64,000 nt of DNA from Xenoacremonium recifei (taxonomy: Eukaryota; Ascomycota; Sordariomycetes; Hypocreales; Nectriaceae): NCBI GenBank assembly GCA_012184525.1, contig WOFQ01000018.1, forward strand, positions 558,001 through 622,000. Reading direction: 5' to 3'. A program made the position numbers and the translations under genes. The notes under the pieces were generated by a model that searched no databases, was not told the DNA's origin, and was given only the letters and a program-made list of their open reading frames with translations. Positions 14,401 through 26,677 of this stretch are shown in pieces (positions within the stretch are counted from its first letter, which is position 1; each line of letters opens with the position of its first letter).

Positions 14401-15082
14401 CGTCATCAAGCAGTGGATCAAGATCGCTCACCAGTGTCTGGAACTTCATAACTATGACGGGCTGATGGCCATCATCTGCAGCTTGAACAGCAGCACTATC
14501 AGCCGCCTCCGCAAGACGTGGGACCTGATCTCGGCCAAGCGCAAGGAGATGCTGCGAACCCTCCAGGCCATTGTCGAGCCCTCACAGAACAACAAAGTTC
14601 TCCGAACCCGGCTTCACGACCATGTTCCACCCTGCCTGCCATTCCTTGGCATGTATCTGACAGATTTGACCTTTGTCGACATCGGGAACCCTGCAACGAA
14701 GCAAATGTCGCTTGGTACGGACTCGGATGATGACGGCAACAACGGCATCACTGTTGTCAACTTTGACAAGCATACTCGCACCGCCAAGATTATTGGGGAG
14801 CTCCAGCGCTTCCAGATTCCTTACCGATTGACAGAGCTCCCTGACATGCAAGACTGGATGACTGCTCAAATCAGACGGGTTGGGCAAAGCGACGGCGGCA
14901 ATGTCCAAGTCACCTATTATCGAAAGAGCTTGCTCCTGGAGCCCCGCGAAACCACTAGCCGCCTCCCTGTTGAGCAGACGAACTCGAACCTGGGTGCTGG
15001 AGCAACCCGCAACGACATCTTTGGCTGGATGTCTCGAGATCGAGGCGGTCAAACACCTACACCTACACCCACACAGGTGTAG
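11407..15082 (+). CDS. Ras guanine-nucleotide exchange factor, Cdc25 type, with SH3 domain
   Basis: Two exons, 11407-11943 and 11999-15082, joined in phase 0 across a 55-nt intron; predicted 1206 aa. An SH3 domain spans roughly residues 72-132 (ALYxF-like RAFYPFSPS, GWADGTL, GWLPTNYCE). A long Ser/Thr/Pro-rich middle follows, then a RasGEF N-terminal module (about 710-840) and a catalytic CDC25 module (about 905-1140) that includes the DFDPLELARQLT and helical-hairpin region. The family loads Ras with GTP at membranes and feeds cAMP/PKA and MAPK signalling; yeast Cdc25 has the same SH3-GEF order. The start is the first ATG in frame with the SH3 region; ATG at 11425 or an upstream exon remains possible, because the first 60 residues carry no recognisable domain. 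The C-terminus ends in a short Thr-Pro run. Confidence 0.92.
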
Positions 15083-16635
15083 TTTCACATCACTTTACTA
15101 CCTACCCAAACATCTCTCTCGTTTCTCCCTTTCACGCACTCAAACAAAACATACACACACTCGCTTACTCTTGGTACTTTGTCGAGCCGCGAGCCACCTC
15201 CGGTCACAGAAATACCAATCACACCTTTTCGCACATATTACGCGTTAGTAACTACCTTCGTCTTTGATACCCAATTTTTTGGTCTTTCTTTCAGATCGGA
15301 AACATTGTCATGCCCTTAATGACCACTATATCCATCAACAAAACCGGCGTTCTTCATCATTTGGATTTCTTCTTTATTTGTATCACTTGCTATAAGGTCG
15401 AGAACGGAACATACAGCGCGAGCGCCCTTTATCATTCAAACTTGTCGTGTTTATTTACGAGGCTTGTCCTCGCGGGGTACGCGGGCGTTTCTACAATCCT
15501 TTCGCAAAAGTGATGCTGTGGAGGAGGGGGTCTGGAAAACGAGGGAAATCAGTTGGAATCAAATGACCCCTCTGGCACCCATCCTCATTGGAATCGCTGT
15601 CAATGCATTGGCTTGCTTCTTGTTCTGGGTACAAGACACACGTTACATTTGTTATCATTTCACCATGGCTACCTGGCTCTCTCTTCGGACACTCGCAGGA
15701 AACGGCGGGGTGTCCGCAAAGGCTGGGTACAGGAACGGGTTCCTTGATTTTGCTCTTTGCTGTATTAGGTCAGGTCCGGACGGCGTGCTACGGTTTGGAC
15801 GGAAAAGGGGGGATTGTTTCTTGGATGCACACTGGGACGACTGTGACATGACACCCGGAAAAGGGCGTGCATGTTTCTTCTGCGGGCGTTTGAGCCTGGA
15901 AACGACCTTGTGTGTGAGAAGTAATGGGGGGATTTCCTGTAAGATGAAAGACACTGTCGTGCCGTGACCTGCGGATCCTATTGGACTGGTATGGGAGAGT
16001 GGTGTGTGTGGCTTAGTCGAATCGAATGAATGAACAAATAGGATTCTGTCCTCTATGCTCTTGATTGGTCCCTGTGATGTCTCCGAATAAAACAGATGTT
16101 GTGACCCTGGGCCAAAGCGGTGTTAAATTTGGATTGCCTTGTGACTAACAACCTAGTATGTGCCGGCGACAGAAGTACCAGTAACTTTAGGGCACAGGAA
16201 TGGAATTGGGGTTGCGATCGGGACGTTCAATCTTCTCCTTGGGCTGCATTTCACCAATATTGTTGGGAGGTGATGACAAAGCCCAGCACCTTCCTCGTGA
16301 ACAATTGCAATGGTGAACTGAGCAATCCCATGTGAGCAGGTCCCGTGTTTTCCCACAAGCCCTGTTTTGCCCCCCTAAAGAGCACGCCACAGTGACCGGA
16401 TAACTGAGTAATTCTGCGCTGCTGATTGGCCCGGCCTGTGTCGGGTCCTGACTGCCGACGGCTCATTGGCTGCTGGGCCTTCCTTCGGTTCTCCGGGCCA
16501 AACGCCTTCTACCACCGAGCGCTGGCCCGCCCCGGCTTTCAAATCCAGCTTGCTTGCGACGGATGGACCCTTACATCACAACTCTCAACACCACACCTCC
16601 CACCGCCCCTCCATGACATTGGCGAGACCACGATA
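15083..16635. other. Intergenic: RasGEF 3' region and Isa1 promoter
   Basis: This gap holds a pyrimidine-rich 3' untranslated stretch after the RasGEF stop (15083-15310), then unstructured sequence with short chance frames. A CT- and CCA-rich stretch at about 16560-16635 lies directly before the Isa1 start and is probably its leader. I see no RNA gene or repeat here. Confidence 0.6.
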
Positions 16636-17390
16636 ATGTTCGCTCCTCGCTCCGTGACCAGCATCGCCCTGCGGCACGGTTACCGTGCGGCGCGCTGCTT
16701 CTCCTCGTCAAGGCCTGCGGCAATCGCCTACCACAGCTACCCGCTGCCCACCAGAACCGGGCCGCCACCGAGGAACGACGATGTGCCCGAGACGTCGATA
16801 ACCCAGCCCGACGCCCTACCTAGAGTGCACGAGACCCGGCCGCCGCCTGGCCAGCAACAACAGCGGCTCGATCCTCTGCCCGCCCGGCCTGCGCCCGCTC
16901 AAAAGGCCGCCCCAGAGCCGACGACGACGACGACGTCAGCGCCCAAGCTCTCCGAGAAGGAGGCTCAGAAGCCCAAGGCCGCGCGACCACGACCGAAGCT
17001 GCGTGCGCGCAAGGCGGCAATGAAGCTGACGCCTGCTGCCGTGGAGCAATTGAGGACGCTGCTGGACCAGCCGGAGCCGAAGCTGATCAAGGTCGGTGTG
17101 CGGAATCGGGGCTGCAGCGGGCTGGCGTACCACCTGGAATACGTTGACAAGCCGGGGGCGTTCGACGAGACGGTGGAACAGGACGGTGTGAAGGTCTTGA
17201 TTGACAGCAAGGCGCTATTCAGCATCATTGGGAGCGAGATGGACTGGGCCGAGGATAAGCTCAACCAGCGCTTCGTTTTTCGAAACCCGAACATCAGTGA
17301 GTCAAATCTCCCATCAATTGTGATATTCATGATGCTGACTACTTGATTTCAGAGGAACAATGCGGTTGCGGAGAGTCATTCATGGTTTAA
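16636..17390 (+). CDS. isa1: Mitochondrial iron-sulfur cluster assembly protein, Isa1/IscA (HesB) family
   Basis: Two exons, 16636-17296 and 17353-17390, separated by a 56-nt intron; 232 aa. The second exon carries only the last dozen residues, including the conserved ending KEQCGCGESFMV. The A-type scaffold has three invariant cysteines: Cys160 in NRGCSGLAY, and Cys224 and Cys226 in CGCG. Residues 1 to about 125 are a mitochondrial presequence (Arg/Ser-rich start, FAPRSVTS...) followed by a Pro/Ala/Lys-rich low-complexity linker, longer than in yeast. The family acts with Isa2 and Iba57 in the mitochondrial matrix to mature [4Fe-4S] proteins such as aconitase. The ATG at 16636 is preferred to upstream in-frame codons because it opens the targeting sequence. 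Missing the tiny second exon would lose two of the three cysteine ligands. Confidence 0.94.
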
Positions 17391-18238
17391 GCAAGCGACG
17401 GCGCATCCTGACGGGCAGTGGCGGCTATAGACCTAGGACCTCGGGATGAGGACTTTTTCGACGAGACGATACGAACGACAGATGGAGCTCATGCTCAGAG
17501 AAAGAGACCGAGGCATGATACATGACACACAGCGAACCTGTCATGGCTACATATTCCCTTGGTTTCATATCAAGAAGGACGACCAAGGCGGACCATGGGG
17601 ACGAGGAAAAGGAACCGAGAGCGGCATTTTGGATCTGGTGCCTTTTGTAACATGAAAATCGGATAGCGACCAGATTCGCGAGGCAGAGGGTCACGGCTCG
17701 GCATTTAAACGGCGTTTCGGGTTAGAAGGAAGCCTATCCTCAAGATTGGGATACGGCGGTGAATACCACTTTGTACATACAGACTTCAATACAACGAAGA
17801 TGAATTACCTGCTCCTCATTGCGCGCGAACGTTCCATGGCTGTTCCTACTGGCTTTGGGCTATGTGTATATTTGTGACTTGTAATTCTAAGCCGTGTATT
17901 GACGAGGAACGTCTTTGGAATCAAGCTGGAATATGCGTCATCAGGCGTTGTTGGATTAGCAATCGGGAGTGGCTTGCAATCTGCGGGGTGTCACATGACT
18001 TCGCGATGGGCGTTGCTCCGGATGTGCTCCGTGAACGTGAATTCATGTGTTGCTTTCGATATCGAATATCTGACTCATCCATGATTCCCTCTCCAGCTTG
18101 ATAAATAAATGAATCTTTCCGAAGATACATAATGCAAGCAACTTTCAGGACTCTTGGCTGACAACAATTGCCGTGATTAACATTACATTTGAACCCCTTC
18201 TTCACACACGCGACGAATCACGAATACCTACCTTCACG
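17391..18238. other. Intergenic: Isa1 3' region and alkyltransferase promoter
   Basis: I see no gene, RNA or repeat here. Short frames on both strands do not resemble proteins. The last 60 bases before the alkyltransferase ATG are C/A-rich, in keeping with a leader. Confidence 0.6.
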
Positions 18239-18682
18239 ATGGCCATCGTCACGCCGCACAAACCCTCACCAGCCCCCAAAGCCAAAACCACCAAACCTGC
18301 ATCCTCCGCCATCCCCGCCTCCATGCAGCCGCAGCTCTCTCTCATCACCGCCTCCCAGCGCACATCCTTCGAGAAGCGCGTCTGGACGCTACTACTCCAG
18401 ATCCCACGTGGGTCGTTCAGCACATACGGCCTACTGGCCGCACATCTGAACTCATCGCCGCGGGCCGTGGGCAACGCGCTGCGGCGCAACCCCTTTGCGC
18501 CGGCGGTGCCGTGCCATCGTGTTGTGGCGACGGGGGGCAACTTGGGCGGGTTCAAGGGCAAGTGGCCGAGGGATGGGGAGGGGATCACGTTGGATGAGAA
18601 GAGGAAGTTGTTGAGGGGGGAGGGGGTGAAGATTGATGGGAAGGGGAAGGTTATTGGGACGCCTTTCGGGGGGTTTGTTTGA
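18239..18682 (+). CDS. O6-alkylguanine-DNA alkyltransferase (methylguanine methyltransferase)
   Basis: Single exon, 147 aa from the ATG at 18239; an in-frame codon further upstream lies in probable leader. It contains only the C-terminal active-site domain of the Ada/MGT family. The helix-turn-helix stretch ends in the arginine-finger region (SPRAVGNALRRNP) and is followed by the catalytic PCHRV motif with Cys92 as alkyl acceptor. The Cys distinguishes it from alkyltransferase-like proteins, which have Trp at that site. The family removes O6-methyl groups from guanine by irreversible transfer to this cysteine, in the nucleus. The Lys/Pro/Ala-rich N-terminus (residues 1-30) may help import. 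The 3' half is strongly G-biased, but the frame is intact. Confidence 0.93.
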   Translation: MAIVTPHKPSPAPKAKTTKPASSAIPASMQPQLSLITASQRTSFEKRVWTLLLQIPRGSFSTYGLLAAHLNSSPRAVGNALRRNPFAPAVPCHRVVATGGNLGGFKGKWPRDGEGITLDEKRKLLRGEGVKIDGKGKVIGTPFGGFV

Positions 18683-20866
18683 GGATGGGAGTGAAGGTGG
18701 TTGACGCTGAAGGGTGGGATCACACAGGTTGTGGCGGGTTGTATCATTGGGCTAAGACGGAGTTTTGGCGTTTGCTGCTGTTCTGTATGTGCACAAGGAT
18801 GACTTGGTCAGGCATGGATGTTTTTAATGTTGGTGTTAGGTATCTCAGGACATGACATATAAGAGACTAAATGACTTTGTCAATGAGAAATGCTGCCCGT
18901 GAAAGCGGTGATTCGATAAGCTGTCGACGTTTCACGGAGCGAGCTTATGGAGAGGAAGGCGCAATGGATGGGAGTCCGCCCCTTCCCGAGATTCGTATTT
19001 TCTACTCAAGAGGACAAATTCGTCTCGGGAAGCACGAAGACGTTTTCTTTTCCTCATACAAACGACTACCAGCTGCTCTTTTGGTCTGTAAGCGGACTTC
19101 AGTATCCACGTACTCTGGAGGAGACAGACGTGATCCTTCAGTGACCTTCAACTGCGTCTGACCACTAATAAGCTATCAAAGACAGGCTTTCGACTCACGA
19201 TACGCCTTCGAGCAGGGGTCAAGTTTTCAACGGCTGGTTGCTCTGCTGTCAAACACGAGACCGAAAGACGAGAATAGCCACTGAATACGCGCGCGCCGGG
19301 AACCTGTCGTCCTGAATTTCGCCCTGAGGCAGCCCGGTGGTGGACGGACGTCGCTATGGCGCCCCCCAGCCAGTTTCGAGAAGCGCCAACCAACAAACCC
19401 GGCGCTGTCAGCCAATCAACCCTCCGACGTCGCTTCTTTCCAGACGCGCACTTGGACCACCGCCTAACGGACCTGTCAGCGGTTCTGGAACGAGCCGAAA
19501 CTCAGGTCATTGGCTTTTCTTCAGCGGTCCCGAAATGACGTACTTGGCAACGGCGACGGCCCTGATCGCGAGAGTCCAGAGTCAGCTGGTCGCAGGCACG
19601 ATGCTCTAGCCAAGGCATGGCGAGGCCGTTATCAAGCTGAGAGTGGGATTGGCGAATTTGCAGCACCTTCAAAACCACCTTATCGTGTTCCAGAAACCGG
19701 TTTCGACAGCATCATGTTTGAAGCTTGTCGGGTGGCGATGGAGATCACCGTCCGCGACCTGGACCCTTGGAGCCAGGGGTCGAACGGCTGGGGCCGCTTG
19801 ATTGGGTGTGGAGGAACGACGCCCACGGCCACATCCCCGGATTGGGAGGACTGAAGGCGATCTGGAGGTTTTGTTTCCCCCATGTGCCAGCGATCACCAG
19901 TCGGCAAACCCCCGTTCAGCCCAGTTGACGGTCAAACAAAGCCAGGCTTGCAGGGGCACGTCCGTGATGGCGTCAGTCGGCGTCTGCCAAACCGCAACGC
20001 TTCTCTCTGCTCCTATCGAATAAAGGTTATGCCCCCGGGCTGCCGTCGCGATGGGGAGATTTGGCTCCGCGGGCACCACGTACTCAGTCGCTCTGAGGTG
20101 TTCCCCTTGCCATCCGGTGCGTGAGCATTATATCTACCTCGCAATCGGGCCCCATTCACTTGGCGGCCTTGGTGGTTGATATTTTGATCTCTCTCCCGCC
20201 CGCTGTGCGAGTTCTCGATATTCGGAGCGATCCATGCTTGAGGCTGGACCTTGAGCGGCAACTTTAACTCAGACTCCCTGATTTTCCGGAAAGCAACTCC
20301 AGCACTGCCGAGCCGAATCAGCTGCTGGCCAGGAAACAGGCCTGTCTCTCTCTTGGTCGGGTTTGAGGTTATTCTTGGTTGAACCTCAGCAAGCATCGTG
20401 ACTGGCCACTGTGGCTGGGTCCGCGCTTATACTCACCATATTCCCTAAGCGCCTCAGTCGAGGACAACACGGACCTCACGTCGTTTTGCCCTGACGTGGC
20501 GCTGACTGGGAGGCCTTCTTTATTGGCCGTGTTCTTTGTCGGGTGACCCAGGTGAGTGGTGGTCGTCCTTTCATACAATCACTTGTTCTTATTGTCTTTG
20601 GTGCCCACCTCACATCCTCTCTCACTTCTTTCTATTGTCTTCACCTATTCAGCGTCTGCTCGGACCAAACATCAGAAAAAATGAAATCATAATAGACATA
20701 GTCACGATTTGTTTCCTTTGTCGTAATTTCTTTGTTTTCTCATTCTTGATTCCATTCTGCATAATTTCTTCGACGCAACCTCCCGTCGAACCTTTTGCCC
20801 CCTTCTTCACATACAACTTTTACAACATATCTTCTGGAAAGATTTACCAACACGAATAGATTCAAA
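18683..20866. other. Intergenic: long PRM1 promoter and leader
   Basis: This 2.2-kb gap has no gene I can support; small frames at 19.3-20.1 kb overlap on both strands and look random. From about 20590 to 20866 the + strand is T/C-rich with many TTT/CTT runs, a likely transcribed leader of PRM1. That leader contains one short upstream frame (20536-20859) that closes just before the PRM1 start. Confidence 0.55.
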
Positions 20867-23068
20867 ATGTTTTTCTCGCGGAATGACAACAACCCGGCGG
20901 CCTACCCGGCCGTCCCCGACTCCCTCCAACCGAACTCTTACGAGATGAACGATGCACTGAAAGCCAGCGCTCCTCGACCCGACACGGCGCCTGTCCTGAC
21001 GCCCTATTTGGGTCTACGTGCTCGACTTTCACAAATTTGGTTGAACCGCTGGACGATCCTCCTCCTTCTCGTGCTCGTTCGAGTAATTATCCTCATCATC
21101 GACCTGGATGACAACATCGGCGATGCCAAGACGCAGGCGCTCTCGGCGTGCACCAAGGTCGAAGATATTGGCAGTGCGATGGCCTCAATGCCGCACTACC
21201 TCTCCGTCGGTGTCAACGATATGGCAGCAACAGGCATTGAAAAGGCAGTTGAAGCCATGGTCGAGATGTTTGACCTCGTCCTTGTGGGTGTACAGCAGAT
21301 CATCCTCTTCTACATCAACTTCCTGGTGGGCACCTACGTCTGTCTCATCACTGGTCTGATCCACAGCAGCTTGGATGTGGTCGCCAATGTCACAGAGAGC
21401 GCCACAGACCTGTTCAACGAAGTCGTTAACAAGACTGTTGGAGAGATCGAATCTATCTCCAGCGATCTCACAGATGAGCTTAACAAGGTTGCGAAGGATA
21501 TCGAGAATTCTGTCCTCGGTACCATCGTGCCCGACTTGCCGACCATCAACTTCACCGAGCCCATCGAATCGCTGCAAGGATTCAATCTCAGCGCCGACGA
21601 CTTCGTCAAGGATGTCCAAGCGCTGAACGAGAATCTTCCAACTTTCTCGCAGGTTGAGAACTTAACCGCGCAGGTAATCGCGTTCCCATTCAATCTGGTC
21701 CGCGACGCACTCAATGAGACGTATGGCGGGTACACCTTCAACAAATCTGCCTTCCCCGTGGCCGAGAAGCAGAGCCTCACGTTCTGCTCCGACAACCAGA
21801 CCATCAACGACTTCTTCACTCACCTGTATGAGCTCGTGCACAAGGCCAAGATCATTTTCATCGTGCTCCTGTCGCTCGCAGCTATCATTGCTATGGCTCC
21901 CATGGCCTGGCTGGAGATCCGCAGGTGGCACCGCCAGCAGCGACACGCTAAGCTCATTGCTCAGAACCAGTTCGACCCAATGGACGTCGTGTACATTGCT
22001 TCGCGACCGATGACGGCCACTTGGGGGATTAAGATTGCCTCTCGCTTCAAGGGCCAGAAACAGATCCTCGTTCGCTGGTGCATTGCCTACGCTACGTCGC
22101 CCCCTGCAGTTCTGGTCCTATCTCTAGCTCTTGCAGGCTTCTTCTCTTGCTTGTGCCAGTTCTTCTTGATCAAGGCAGTTGAGAAGGAAGTCCCTGCTCT
22201 TGCGGATCAAGTCGGAAACTTTGCTGACGAGGTCGTTGACACCCTCAAGAACGTCTCTGTCAACTGGGCCAACGATGCTAACGGAGTCGTCACCGATCTG
22301 AACAATGAGATCAACGACGACCTCCTTGGCTACGTTGCCAACGCCACCGGAGCGGTCAACGATACTCTGAACACGTTCCTCGACCTTATGGAAGAAGGAT
22401 TGGAAGATGCATTCAACGGCACGATCCTTCTGGACCCTATCAGAACTGTCGTGCACTGCGTCATCGGCATCAAGATTGAAGAAGTGCAAAAAGGGTTGAC
22501 TTGGGTACACGACCATGCAGAGATCAACCTGCCCCTGTTCAACAATGACACCTTTAGCGTGGGTGCCAATGATTCGATCACGGGCGACTCGAGCCTAACC
22601 TCGTTCCTCTCGTCACCTTCGGACGTGACGACGGACGAAGTCACCGGTGCAGTCCAACACGTCGTCAGCTGGCTCCACAAGAACCTGATCCAGGACGCCC
22701 TCACATCCATGGCCCTAATGCTCGTCTACATCATTGTCATCCTCTTTGGTGTTGCTCGGACATTGGCCGGCATGGCACAGCCCGAACGCAGCCGCGGAGA
22801 GGGCGGCAACCGATACACTGGTGACGATCGCCCGCCCCTGACACCTCGCGTCGGACATGCCCAATTCGAACACGACGGTCCGCCGCCGCCGTTCCCTCAC
22901 CATGAATCCTCATCAGCGGAGATTGTCTCATCGGTATCGTCAGATGGGGCAGCAGACGTGCAGCACGAAAAGGTCATGTCAGGGGGCCGTGGGGTGCTTC
23001 CGCCGGACATGCAGCCGCATGCAATGAGCAGCGAATACGGACACTTCGAGTATGACCAGAAGTTCTAG
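20867..23068 (+). CDS. prm1: Plasma-membrane fusion protein PRM1
   Basis: Single uninterrupted exon of 733 aa. The start at 20867 (AAAATG context) follows the T/C-rich leader; a longer in-frame reading would add 24 residues that look like leader. Five hydrophobic segments are visible at about residues 62-80, 137-165, 327-350, 410-434 and 610-632. Between them lie two large loops with many N-glycosylation sequons and heptad-like hydrophobic periodicity. The N-terminal tail is short and the C-terminal tail is Pro/His-rich and cytosolic. PRM1 proteins act at cell-cell contact during mating in yeast, and in hyphal (anastomosis) and sexual fusion in Neurospora, promoting bilayer merger. Length and topology match the filamentous-fungal family. 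Neighbours are unrelated in function. Confidence 0.93.
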   Translation: MFFSRNDNNPAAYPAVPDSLQPNSYEMNDALKASAPRPDTAPVLTPYLGLRARLSQIWLNRWTILLLLVLVRVIILIIDLDDNIGDAKTQALSACTKVEDIGSAMASMPHYLSVGVNDMAATGIEKAVEAMVEMFDLVLVGVQQIILFYINFLVGTYVCLITGLIHSSLDVVANVTESATDLFNEVVNKTVGEIESISSDLTDELNKVAKDIENSVLGTIVPDLPTINFTEPIESLQGFNLSADDFVKDVQALNENLPTFSQVENLTAQVIAFPFNLVRDALNETYGGYTFNKSAFPVAEKQSLTFCSDNQTINDFFTHLYELVHKAKIIFIVLLSLAAIIAMAPMAWLEIRRWHRQQRHAKLIAQNQFDPMDVVYIASRPMTATWGIKIASRFKGQKQILVRWCIAYATSPPAVLVLSLALAGFFSCLCQFFLIKAVEKEVPALADQVGNFADEVVDTLKNVSVNWANDANGVVTDLNNEINDDLLGYVANATGAVNDTLNTFLDLMEEGLEDAFNGTILLDPIRTVVHCVIGIKIEEVQKGLTWVHDHAEINLPLFNNDTFSVGANDSITGDSSLTSFLSSPSDVTTDEVTGAVQHVVSWLHKNLIQDALTSMALMLVYIIVILFGVARTLAGMAQPERSRGEGGNRYTGDDRPPLTPRVGHAQFEHDGPPPPFPHHESSSAEIVSSVSSDGAADVQHEKVMSGGRGVLPPDMQPHAMSSEYGHFEYDQKF

Positions 23069-24014
23069 GTGACGACTAAGTCACACTTGTCGAGCCGCAG
23101 CGGTGAGGGAGCGGAACATGCTGACCCATGCCGGCCTGGCTGGACCGTGCCGGATGATATTTTCTTCTTACACGACGAGACGCAGACCGGCGTAATGCCT
23201 AGGGAGATGGTATGAAGGATAGGAGGTATAGAATGGCGTTTAGTGGTTTTGAACACAGAGGCAACTCGCATCTTCTCTTTGTTTGAATTTACGGTTTAGG
23301 GATCGAAATCTCTGGCTGAGACTGGGAAAGCTGACAGAGACGGCCCTTTTTTTGTTGCCCTGATCGGCTTTTTAGATTGTCTATAGTCCTAGCATGAGTC
23401 GACAATAACAAATCAGTGGCTTCAAAAAGATGCAAGCTTGATACTAGTGATATTGTGACTGTTATTTGAGTTGAGGTTTGCGGATCCTCGTGTAAGTCGG
23501 AGAGCGGCATGCAGCTGCGGAGATGCATCATGGCGGAGCTGCATTAGAGACGGCATGACGCATGTCGGCTGCCCAGCATGGACGAAGATGACTCGAGAGT
23601 GAGCAGACGTGGAAGTGATCTCCAAGATGGAGAATGAGATGTTGGAGAACAGACTCCAGGAGTAGTCATTTTTGGATTGTCCTTGAAGTGCCCATGCAAA
23701 CCATGATGCAGCGGAATGGAAAGGTACAAAGTACATGCGGCGCGCTAATGCAGGCGTGCATGAGCCGATTACCACTTTGGGCAAGTCCGGGGCTTGTCGT
23801 GGCGCGCCGCGGGCTGCAAGGCGGGACGGCCTGCAGGAGCATGTGGCGGAGAGCATTCTTCCGGAGTCGGGGCCGGGTGGCGCCAGCCGTGGGAAAATTC
23901 GCCCACAATAGATACAGCCAGCGCCTCGGGCATCTCAACCTTCATAAAAGGAACTCCTCCCTCCACCTCTCTTGGCTGCTGCATAGACACTTCCAATTCG
24001 CTTCACAGAACACC
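23069..24014. other. Intergenic: PRM1 3' region and tryptophan synthase promoter
   Basis: No gene is supported. A TATA-like CATAAAAG lies at about 23943-23950, some 65 bases before the tryptophan synthase ATG, followed by a CT-rich leader. I found no intact TGACTCA (general amino-acid control) element upstream; the nearest resemblance is TGACTCG at about 23589. Confidence 0.55.
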
Positions 24015-26450
24015 ATGGAGGCCATCAAGAAGACTTTTGCGACTTGCAAGGCGCAGGGCAGGGTGAGTGGCTGTGCCTCTGGCTGCTGGTCCGTCATCGC
24101 GAGGTAGCAGAGCAGCAACAGCAATGTTCCAATGGCTGCGATTGTGCTAACGGGTGTGCTTTGGTAGCCCGCCCTTGTTACCTATGTTACGGCCGGATAC
24201 CCTCGACCGGAAGATACCCCAGATGTGCTCCTCGCCATGGAGAAGGGCGGTGCTGGTGAGTTGCGATGCTGGTCCTCTCGAGATATCCCCTCTCTGACTC
24301 AACCCCGCCTGCAGATGTGATCGAGCTGGGCGCCCCCTTCACCGACCCAATTGCCGACGGCCCTACCATCCAGACCTCCAACACGGTGCGTATTCTCTTC
24401 ACGACGATGTTGTGGACTGGTTTTAACGATTGGTGCTTCAGGTTGCCCTTGAGAACGGCGTCACGATCGAGTCCACTCTCGGCATGGTCAAGGAGGCGCG
24501 GAGTCGAGGCCTCAAGGCTCCTGTTATGCTGATGGGCTACTATAACCCCCTGTTGAGCTACGGCGAAGAGCGTCTGCTTCAGGACTGTCAGACTGCTGGT
24601 GTGAATGGCTTCATTGTTGTCGATCTCCCCCCCGAGGAGGCCGTTTCCTTCCGCAAGCTGTGCAACAAGGGCCGGTGAGTTTTTCAGTCTGCGAGAAGAC
24701 ATATACGTAAAATACTGACATAACACTCCCTAGCCTCTCCTATGTCCCCCTCATTGCTCCCGCTACCTCCGATATCCGAATGAAGATCCTCTGCCAGCTC
24801 GCTGACTCCTTCATCTACGTCGTCTCCCGCATGGGCGTCACTGGCGCCACCGGTACCCTCAGCGCCAACCTCCCCGATCTCCTCGCCCGAGTCAAGAAGT
24901 ACAGCGGCAACAAGCCCGCCGCCGTGGGGTTCGGTGTCAGCACTCGAGAGCACTTCCAGAGCGTGGCGTCCATCGCCGATGGTGTTGTCGTCGGAAGCCA
25001 GATTGTCACCACGCTGAAGAACGCGGCTCCGGGTGCCGCTTACGGCGATGTCGAGAAGTTCTGTGCTTACCTCTCCGGCCGAGACCCCACGCAGATCACC
25101 CATGAGATTGGTCTTGTTGAGGCAGTTGATGTGGCCAAGGAGCCCAGTGGCGAGGACGTGACTGTTAGCGGCACTGTTACCGACGAGGACCGACTTACTG
25201 CTGAGCAAGATAATGACCTCGTTGCTCAGCTGGCTGCTCTCCACGGCAAGATTCCCGAACGATTTGGCGAATTCGGTGGACAGTATGTGCCCGAGAGTTT
25301 GATGGACTGCTTGTCACAGCTGGAGGAGGGTTTCAACCAGATCAAGGACGATCCCGCGTTCTGGGAGGAGTACCGATCATATTACGAATACATGGGACGA
25401 CCAGGCCATCTGCACCTGGCCGAGCGCTTGACGGAGCATGCTGGTGGTGCCAACATCTGGTTGAAGCGTGAGGATCTGAACCACACTGGTAGCCACAAGA
25501 TCAACAACGCTCTCGGACAGCTGCTTCTGGCGCGGAGACTGGGCAAGACGCGCATCATTGCTGAGACTGGTGCCGGACAGCACGGTGTGGCCACTGCTAC
25601 TGTCTGCGCCAAGTTCGGCATGGAGTGCACCGTCTACATGGGAGCTGAGGACGTCCGCCGCCAAGCTCTCAACGTCTTCCGAATGCGCCTCCTCGGTGCC
25701 AAGGTCATTGCGGTCGAGGCCGGTAGCAAGACGCTCCGAGATGCCGTCAACGAAGCCCTCCGCGCCTGGGTCGTTGAGCTCGACACCACCCACTACATCA
25801 TTGGTTCTGCCATCGGCCCGCACCCCTTCCCAACTATTGTGCGAACCTTCCAGTCGGTTATTGGCAACGAGACCAAGCAGCAGATGCTCGAGAAGACGGG
25901 CCGTCTGCCCGATGCCGTAGTCGCCTGTGTTGGTGGCGGCAGCAACGCCGTGGGCATGTTCTACCCCTTCTCCTCGGACCCCAGCGTCAAGCTGCTGGGC
26001 GTTGAAGCTGGCGGTGATGGTGTCGACACAGACCGCCACAGCGCCACGCTCACCGGCGGCTCCAAGGGCGTGCTGCACGGCGTGCGAACGTACGTCCTCC
26101 AGGACAAGCACGGCCAGATCGCCGAGACGCACTCCGTGTCCGCCGGCCTCGACTACCCCGGCGTCGGCCCTGAACTCTCCTCCTGGAAGGACAACGAGCG
26201 CGCCAAGTTCATCGCCGCCACCGACGCCCAGGCCTTCCTCGGCTTCAAACTCATGTCCCAGCTCGAGGGCATCATCCCCGCCCTCGAGTCCGCCCACGGC
26301 ATCTACGGCGCCCTCGAGCTGGCCAAGACGATGAAGAAGGACGAGAACATCGTCATCTGCTTGAGCGGCCGGGGTGACAAGGACGTGCAGAGTGTGGCGG
26401 ATGAGCTGCCCAAGCTGGGGCCTCAAATTGGCTGGGATTTGCGATTCTAG
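24015..26450 (+). CDS. Bifunctional tryptophan synthase (alpha-beta fusion)
   Basis: Five exons: 24015-24062, 24168-24255, 24315-24385, 24442-24674 and 24734-26450. All introns have GT-AG borders and the total is 718 aa. The alpha domain (residues 1 to about 265) has catalytic Glu and Asp in DVIELGAPFTDPIADGP. The beta domain (about 310-718) has the PLP-binding motif HTGSHKINN with Lys402, followed by the glycine-rich phosphate loop GGGSNAVG. The enzyme cleaves indole-3-glycerol phosphate in the alpha site, channels indole, and condenses it with serine in the beta site, the last step of tryptophan synthesis in the cytosol. The fusion and length match Neurospora TRP-3 and yeast Trp5. All four introns lie in the first 720 bases, so the first exons are easily missed. 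It converges on bL28m, 227 bases away. Confidence 0.97.
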
Positions 26451-26677
26451 ATGGGGGCTGGGATATGATGAGATGATCAAAATGGATAAAGATGAATACC
26501 ACAATTTTTAGAAGGGCGTGTTTTGGTGACGGTGATGTATAGGGTTGGCGTTCATGTGAGGTGGCTTTTGGTACATATGATACAATACAAAAATACAAGA
26601 CATGTCCAGGTCTCCCGCTCTTGGTTCCCTCTTATCTATCACACAAAACCCCGTAGATGCAGGTCATATATCGAGTC

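Noticed and set aside
24295..24301. TGACTCA, matching the general amino-acid control site, within tryptophan synthase
   Set aside because: It lies inside intron 2, where CTGAC serves as the branch site; position argues against a promoter element.
25377..26504. 375-codon - frame across the tryptophan synthase beta domain
   Set aside because: Antisense shadow of a strongly biased coding region.
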